Assembly (NCBI GenBank): GCA_946887385.1
Contig: CAMPKU010000189.1
Coordinates: 1 to 9,073, forward strand
Reading direction: 5' to 3'
DNA: 9,073 nt
Source of the DNA: an uncultured Gammaproteobacteria bacterium
GTDB lineage: Bacteria > Pseudomonadota > Gammaproteobacteria > Rariloculales > Rariloculaceae
Shown: positions 5,688-9,073 of the stretch, in pieces
Position numbering within the stretch: the stretch's first letter is position 1
Layout of the letters: every line of letters starts with the position of its first letter
The notes under the pieces: model-generated
Database searches by the model: none
Seen by the model: only the letters and a program-made list of their open reading frames with translations
What the model was told of the DNA's origin: nothing
Position numbers and translations under genes: made by a program

Positions 5688-6026
5688 TCACCAGACGCGG
5701 GCCCATTTGGTGGCGAGGGCGATGAGCACGCACAGGGCGGCGGAGGCCAGGCCGAGCGGCGAGGCGAGCCAGTCGGAGGCGCGTGCGAGCAGCGGGTCGA
5801 GTTGCGTCGCGATCCAGGCGGCGGCGTCGAGCAGGCGCGGAGCGAGCAGCAGCAGCACGATCGCGGCGGCGGCTTGCATCAGGCGCGTGCGCAGCACGGC
5901 GCGCTTGCGCGCGGCCGCGAGGGCTCGCAGCGTGACGCTCGAGAACGGCTCGGGCGGCAGATGCATGTGCTCGCGGCGGAAGAGCTCTGCCAAGCGCGGA
6001 TCGAAGTCGGGGTTGTGGTCGTTCAT
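5688..6026 (-). CDS. Small two-TM membrane protein, probable ECF anti-sigma partner
   Basis: This 112-aa protein is encoded directly after the ECF sigma gene, 3 bases past its TGA, with a GGAG ribosome site inside the sigma gene end. An N-terminal cytoplasmic portion of about 45 residues (FDPRLAELFRREHMHLPPEPFSS, then a basic ALAAARKRAVLRTRL) precedes two hydrophobic segments (about 49-70 and 89-107). Gene order and the cytoplasmic-domain-then-membrane layout suggest an anti-sigma factor that holds the sigma factor at the membrane. The zinc anti-sigma motif (HxxxCxxC) is absent and there are no such cysteines, so it is not a ZAS-type protein. I do not recognise a named family. The FRREHMHLPPEPF segment is the part most likely to bind the sigma factor, as inference only. 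Confidence 0.8.
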   Translation of the reverse strand: MNDHNPDFDPRLAELFRREHMHLPPEPFSSVTLRALAAARKRAVLRTRLMQAAAAIVLLLLAPRLLDAAAWIATQLDPLLARASDWLASPLGLASAALCVLIALATKWARVW

Positions 6027-6029
6027 CGT

Positions 6030-6584
6030 TCAATCTCCGGCATAAGCGGCCAGCGACTCGCGCAGACGCGCGGCGCCGCGCGAGATGTGCGACTTCACGG
6101 TGCCGAGCGGCAGCTGCGTGAGCTCGGCGATTTCGGGGTGCGACAGGCCGTCGTTGTACGCGAGCACCACGCAGAGACGCACTTCGGGCGGCAGCAACGC
6201 GAGCGCAGCGTCGAGGTCGAGCCGTTCGGCCGTCGTCTCGCGATACGAGCCCGCGTGGTCGGCGTCGAGCTCGGCGGCGTACGCGATCTTGCGGCCGCGC
6301 ACTTCCTCGAGCCACGTGGTGATCATGATGCGCTTCAGCCAGCCGTCGAAGGCCGCGGCCGAGCGCAGTTGCTTCACGGAGCGCCAGGCCGTGAGAAACA
6401 CCTGCTGCGCGAGATCGTCGCCGAGCGCGGGCCGCCGGCACAGGTGATACATGAATTTGCGCACGCGGCCTTGCCGCCGCACGACGAGCTCGGCAAACGC
6501 GCGCGCATCGCCGGCGCAGGCGAGGGCAATGACGAGAGGATCGGCCGCTTGCTTGAGATCGGCGGCCGATAGCCTGCTCTCCAC
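6030..6584 (-). CDS. ECF (extracytoplasmic function) RNA polymerase sigma factor
   Basis: This 184-aa sigma-70 family protein has only regions 2 and 4, the ECF layout. Region 2 spans about residues 14-100, with DDLAQQVFLTAWRSV (56-70), the -10 recognition and core-binding helix, and FDGWLKRIMITTWLEEVRGRK (79-99). Region 4 spans about 124-178, with LALLPPEVRLCVVLAYNDGLSHPEIAELT and the helix-turn-helix LPLGTVKSHISRGAARLRE (158-176). The start is a GTG at 6584, two bases after the TAG of the upstream membrane protein gene, with GAGAGG about 10 bases before it. No other start codon lies between that GTG and the in-frame stop upstream. It sits between two small membrane proteins in one operon, so it is likely released by an envelope signal. 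No confident autoregulatory ECF promoter could be picked out. Confidence 0.95.
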   Translation of the reverse strand: MESRLSAADLKQAADPLVIALACAGDARAFAELVVRRQGRVRKFMYHLCRRPALGDDLAQQVFLTAWRSVKQLRSAAAFDGWLKRIMITTWLEEVRGRKIAYAAELDADHAGSYRETTAERLDLDAALALLPPEVRLCVVLAYNDGLSHPEIAELTQLPLGTVKSHISRGAARLRESLAAYAGD

Positions 6585-6586
6585 TC

Positions 6587-7024
6587 CTATGGCGCCTCTC
6601 GATCATCGCGACGCGCGGGCAGAAATCGCCCCGCGATGAACAAGCCCGCGCCGACAAACCCCAGCACGATCGCGGTTCCCAGGATGTTGATGGCGATCTG
6701 ATCCCCCCCGGGCGCGTTGAGGTAGCCCTGCCCTGCCACGAGCAACACCACGAGGCCCACGCCGATAAACATCAGGATCGTGCCGAACACTCGCAGCGCT
6801 GTGCGTCCATTGGTGCGAGGGGGCGGCGCAAACCAGTGCGGCGGCAACGGATGCGGCGGCGGGAACAGCAGCTTGATCTGCTCTTCGTCGACGCGGCCGG
6901 TCTTCTCGGCGAGCCGGACGATGGTGTCGTACTTCAGCGCCTCGCGGCGCGCGGCGAGCCAACGGCCCGAAATGATGACGGCCGCCAAGGCGATCCAGAA
7001 CGCGGCCCATCCAAAGCTGATCAT
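6587..7024 (-). CDS. Three-TM membrane protein heading the sigma operon (DUF6249-like)
   Basis: This is a 145-aa inner-membrane protein. A first hydrophobic segment (about 4-20) is followed by a charged stretch RREALKYDTIVRLAEKTGRVDEEQIKLLF (26-54), a proline-rich loop PPPHPLPPHWFAPPPR (55-70), and two further membrane segments (about 78-98 and 112-132), ending basic. The 'R.EA.KYDTI..L.EKG.V....I..L' stretch is reminiscent of DUF6249-type proteins found with ECF sigma genes, but that name is tentative. The ATG at 7024 has a strong AAGGAG 9 bases upstream. Its TAG is two bases from the sigma GTG, so expression is coupled. It could be a sensor or co-regulator of the sigma factor. A hairpin (7050-7073) precedes its ribosome site. 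Confidence 0.85.
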   Translation of the reverse strand: MISFGWAAFWIALAAVIISGRWLAARREALKYDTIVRLAEKTGRVDEEQIKLLFPPPHPLPPHWFAPPPRTNGRTALRVFGTILMFIGVGLVVLLVAGQGYLNAPGGDQIAINILGTAIVLGFVGAGLFIAGRFLPARRDDREAP

Positions 7025-7049
7025 GCCTTTTCACTCCTTAAGTGTCGGC

Positions 7050-7073
7050 AAAGCCCGCGCCGATCGCGGCTTT
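7050..7073. promoter_or_regulatory. Hairpin in the leader of the sigma operon
   Basis: AAAGCC-C-GCG (7050-7059) pairs with CGC-GGCTTT (7065-7073) around a CCGAT loop, giving a 9-bp stem with one bulged base. On the minus strand it lies just before the AAGGAG ribosome site of the three-TM protein gene, so it could be an operator or a leader RNA structure. It is also in the divergent gap facing the dioxygenase gene. The rest of 7025-7195 shows no convincing promoter pair. Confidence 0.38.
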
Positions 7074-7195
7074 CATGACCACCTAAGATGCCATCGGACG
7101 CCAAACGGATGCAGGCCGCGTTGCCACACCCCCAACTGCGGGCGTAGGCTCGATCGAACTGCACATAAGATACGGCGCACAGAGGGGGCACACCC

Positions 7196-7894
7196 ATGTT
7201 CTCGACGCGACGGCACTTCATCCAAGGCGCGGCTTTGAGCGCCGCCACGCTCGCGGCGCCGGGCGCGTTCGCGCAAGCCCTGGCCACGGCCATAACCACC
7301 GACGGGCCCTACTACCCCGACCGCCTGCCGCTCGACACGGACAACGATCTGTTGATCTTGAACGACCGGCTCACGCCGGCCGTCGGCGAGATCGCGCATC
7401 TCACGGGGCGCCTCTTCGACGCGAGCGGCGCGCCGGTGCGCAACGCGTTCATCGAGATCTGGCAGTCGGACGTCAACGGCTCCTACATTCATACGCGCGG
7501 GCGCAACGACGGCAAGCTCGACGAGAACTTCCAAGGCTACGGCCGGTTTCTCACCGACGCCGAAGGGCGCTACTACTTCCGCACGATCAAGCCCGTGCCG
7601 TACACGCTGGAAGGGCAGTTCCGCGCGCCGCACATCCACGTGGCCGTGAGCAAGGCCGGCCGGCGCATCATGGCCACGCAGGCGCTGGTGAAAGGCCACG
7701 AGGCGAACGAGCGGGACTCGATCACGCGCCGCATTGGCGATCCGCGCGCTCTCGAGACGTTGATGGTGGAGTACCGGCCGCTGCCCGGCTCCACGCTGGG
7801 CGAGCTCGCGGGCACCTTCGACATTCGGCTTGGGGTGACGGCGCAGGAGCTCGGCGACGGCACCATCGGCGGCATCGGCCGCGCGCGCGCATAG
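7196..7894 (+). CDS. Exported intradiol ring-cleavage dioxygenase (PcaH-like)
   Basis: This 232-aa protein of the intradiol dioxygenase family is expected to use non-haem Fe(III) to cleave catechol or hydroquinone rings between the two hydroxyls. It begins with a Tat-type signal, STRRHFIQG then a hydrophobic stretch to FAQA (about 1-28), so it is predicted to be exported folded with its iron. The family entry GPYYPD is at 37-42. Iron-ligand candidates are Y97 (NGSYIHT), Y136 (TIKPVPY), H146 and H148 (RAPHIHV), and R143 matches the conserved active-site arginine. GYGRFLTDAEGRYYFRT is also typical. It is a single-subunit beta-type chain; no alpha-subunit (PcaG) or pathway gene lies nearby, so the protocatechuate pathway is unlikely. 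The ATG has GAGGGGG about 8 bases ahead. It diverges from the ECF operon. The substrate is unknown; exported members are poorly characterised. Confidence 0.92.
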   Translation: MFSTRRHFIQGAALSAATLAAPGAFAQALATAITTDGPYYPDRLPLDTDNDLLILNDRLTPAVGEIAHLTGRLFDASGAPVRNAFIEIWQSDVNGSYIHTRGRNDGKLDENFQGYGRFLTDAEGRYYFRTIKPVPYTLEGQFRAPHIHVAVSKAGRRIMATQALVKGHEANERDSITRRIGDPRALETLMVEYRPLPGSTLGELAGTFDIRLGVTAQELGDGTIGGIGRARA

Positions 7895-7913
7895 AAGTTC
7901 GCCGCTCCTCACC

Positions 7914-7930
7914 AAACCGCCATCGGTTTT
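7914..7930 (+). terminator. Short hairpin after the dioxygenase gene
   Basis: AAACCG (7914-7919) and CGGTTT (7924-7929) form a 6-bp stem with a CCAT loop, 20 bases past the dioxygenase stop. The stem's last arm supplies the only T-run (TTTT), so termination would be partial at best, and read-through into the following membrane protein gene is possible. Confidence 0.3.
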
Positions 7931-8008
7931 CGAAGAGCTGGCCGTTGACGAGCGGCCTCGCTCGGGCGCACCGTTCGCAGCGGGGTGAGGCTTTGGGGGG
8001 TTGAAGCC

Positions 8009-8725
8009 GTGAATACAGTCGCACTTCCTCAGGCATCCGCCGAGCACAGGGAGAGACTGTTCTTCCTGATCATGGCGGGCGCGATCGCCGTAACGGTGGC
8101 CGTGGCGTTCAGCCTGTTCCACGGCGCCGGATTATCGAGCTTCGGCGCACCGTGGTGGGTTCACGTCCACGCCGTGACGTTCGTGGGCTGGATCGTGCTT
8201 TACGTGCTTCAGAACACGCTCGTCTTCAAAAACGACATCGCGCTGCACCGCAGGCTCGGCCGCCTCGGCGCAGGCTTCGCGGTCTGGATGGTGCTCGTGG
8301 GGCTCGTGCTGACGCCGCTCACGCTCGCCGTGGGCCGCTCGCCGCCGTTTTTCACGCCCTCGTATTTCCTGGCGCTCGACTGGGTGAACATCGCCGTCTT
8401 CGGCGCGCTCGTGTATGCCGCCGTGCGTAACCGCCGCCGCACCGACTGGCACCGCCGGCTCATGCTGTGCGCCACGGTCTGCGTGATCGCACCGGCCTTG
8501 GGGCGGCTCATCGTCTTGTCCGGCAGCGCCATGACGGCCACGGTGAACGTCGCCTTCCTGTTGCTCTACGTCGTCGCTGGAATGCTCTTTGACTGGGGCA
8601 ACCGCGGCCGCGTGCATCCGGCCTATTTCTGGGGCGCTGCCGCGCTTCTCGGGTTCGCCGCGGGCACCGAGCTGCTTGCGATCTTGCCCCCCTTTGCCGC
8701 GCTGGCGGCGAGCATCGCGAGCTGA
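8009..8725 (+). CDS. Multi-TM membrane protein with conserved histidines, unknown function
   Basis: This 238-aa integral membrane protein has about seven hydrophobic segments (roughly 18-36, 53-72, 86-106, 120-139, 150-170, 177-193, 206-226). Notable residues are WVHVHAVTFVGWIVLYVLQ (50-68), IALHRRLGRLGAG (77-89) and DWHRRLMLCA (146-155). The 'H.HA..F..W...Y..Q' and 'LHRRLGR.GA' pattern is common in uncharacterised bacterial membrane proteins loosely like cytochrome-b561 or DUF2306-type proteins. Histidines in helices could bind haem or metal, but this is not shown. The GTG at 8009 is chosen because GGGGGG lies 8 bases before it; another GTG at 7985 would add 8 residues. It lies 114 bases after the dioxygenase gene on the same strand, so it may be co-transcribed with it. 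Confidence 0.82.
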   Translation: MNTVALPQASAEHRERLFFLIMAGAIAVTVAVAFSLFHGAGLSSFGAPWWVHVHAVTFVGWIVLYVLQNTLVFKNDIALHRRLGRLGAGFAVWMVLVGLVLTPLTLAVGRSPPFFTPSYFLALDWVNIAVFGALVYAAVRNRRRTDWHRRLMLCATVCVIAPALGRLIVLSGSAMTATVNVAFLLLYVVAGMLFDWGNRGRVHPAYFWGAAALLGFAAGTELLAILPPFAALAASIAS

Positions 8726-8779
8726 GCCGCCGCTTAGGCCACCGCCTTCGCCGACGAACGTTGGGCCGGCGAAGCTCCG

Positions 8780-8785
8780 TATAAT
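8780..8785 (+). promoter_or_regulatory. TATAAT -10 box before the ATPase gene
   Basis: A perfect TATAAT lies 29 bases before the ATG at 8815, in the 89-bp gap after the membrane protein gene. No good -35 sits at the normal distance: the hexamer 17 bases upstream is AACGTT, and TTGGGC at 8761 is only 13 bases away. The match is striking in such GC-rich sequence, which supports an independent promoter for the ATPase gene. Confidence 0.5.
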
Positions 8786-8814
8786 CTCTCGGCGAAAGAC
8801 TTCGAGTTTCGACC

Positions 8815-9073
8815 ATGCGCATGAGCCGTTCGGATTTCCTGGCTTGGCCGCACAAGGCCATCACGCTGCTCGGCATGTCGGGCGTCGGCAAAACAACGCT
8901 GGCCTACAAGCTGCCCGCGACGAAGTGGTTTCACTACTCCGGCGACTACCGCATCGGCACGAAGTATCTGGCCGAGCCGATTCTCGACAACATCAAGCGC
9001 CAGGCGATGAAGGTGGACTTTTTGCGCGAGCTGCTGCGCAACGACTCCATCTACATTGCGAGCAACGTGACGG
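8815..9073 (+). CDS. P-loop ATPase of unknown role, N-terminal part
   Basis: The gene runs off the right edge; 86 residues are visible. A Walker A motif GMSGVGKTT (20-28) is followed by WFHYSGDYRIGTKYL (38-52), EPILDNIKRQAM and LLRNDSIYIASNVT. The 'GMSGVGKTTLA.KLP...WFHYSGDYRIGT.YL.EPILDNIK' signature is a well conserved stretch of a proteobacterial family annotated only as ATPase; no function is known to me. The YSGDYRIGT segment directly after the P-loop may act as a substrate or effector pocket, which is inference. Starts at 8815 and 8821 are both in frame; 8815 is chosen because it is first after the -10 box, and no strong ribosome site separates them. It is probably transcribed from its own promoter. 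Confidence 0.85.
   Translation, partial: MRMSRSDFLAWPHKAITLLGMSGVGKTTLAYKLPATKWFHYSGDYRIGTKYLAEPILDNIKRQAMKVDFLRELLRNDSIYIASNVT

Noticed and set aside
5232..6572. Long plus-strand open frame (446 codons) across the secreted-protein start and the sigma operon
   Set aside because: It spans gene boundaries and a terminator of the real minus-strand genes. Its translation is repetitive and resembles no protein.
5644..6657. Minus-strand 337-codon open frame in another frame of the sigma operon
   Set aside because: It is Arg/Ala-rich and overlaps three genes with clear starts, ribosome sites and domains in a different frame.
7121..7171. TTGCCA and TAAGAT as a promoter for the dioxygenase gene
   Set aside because: The spacing is far from 17 bases and the -10 match is poor. 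No convincing ECF-type pair was found either.
1..9073. tRNA, rRNA, CRISPR array, integrase, intact transposase
   Set aside because: None was seen by eye on either strand. Only REP-like repeats and an ORF6N fragment hint at mobile DNA.

Overview
This is a 9.07-kb GC-rich stretch of bacterial chromosome. Dense coding, an ECF sigma operon, RmuC, a proteobacterial-type fructosamine kinase and dispersed REP-like palindromes suggest a proteobacterium. I would guess a gammaproteobacterium of the Xanthomonadales/Nevskiales/Steroidobacteraceae kind, but this comes from protein flavour only and no rRNA is present to confirm it.

Layout. (1) 1-520 looks like an accessory scrap. It holds the 3' end of a DUF4258-like gene, an overlapping DUF2283 gene, and a short remnant of an ORF6N (KilA-N/antirepressor-type) gene whose first codons form a perfect 27-bp palindrome next to the rmuC stop. 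(2) 519-2990 holds rmuC (minus strand) diverging from a fructosamine/ketosamine kinase gene (plus strand). An 82-bp two-hairpin REP/BIME-like element lies on each side of the kinase gene in the same orientation, and the second copy supplies the kinase stop codon. (3) 3009-5506, all minus strand, runs in transcription order from a large secreted protein of unknown function, to a 103-aa conserved hypothetical, to a rhomboid intramembrane protease. (4) 5688-7024, minus strand, is a tight three-gene operon: a three-TM membrane protein, an ECF sigma factor, and a two-TM small membrane protein with the position and shape of an anti-sigma factor. (5) 7196-8725, plus strand and divergent from the sigma operon, holds a Tat-type exported intradiol ring-cleavage dioxygenase followed by a multi-TM histidine-containing membrane protein. 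(6) 8815 to the end is the start of a P-loop ATPase behind a TATAAT box.

How the genes may fit together. The ECF cluster looks like an envelope-sensing regulatory unit, and the divergent exported dioxygenase is a reasonable but unproven target. RmuC (genome maintenance), the kinase (repair of glycated protein) and rhomboid (membrane proteolysis) are housekeeping or stress functions with no evident common pathway. The least ordinary items are the paired REP/BIME elements, the element-derived kinase terminus, the ORF6N relic with its coding palindrome, and the uncharacterised secreted and membrane proteins. I saw no clear, complete, novel multi-gene system. No tRNA, rRNA, CRISPR array, intact transposase or replication origin was recognised, and no gene-free stretch exceeds 300 bases.
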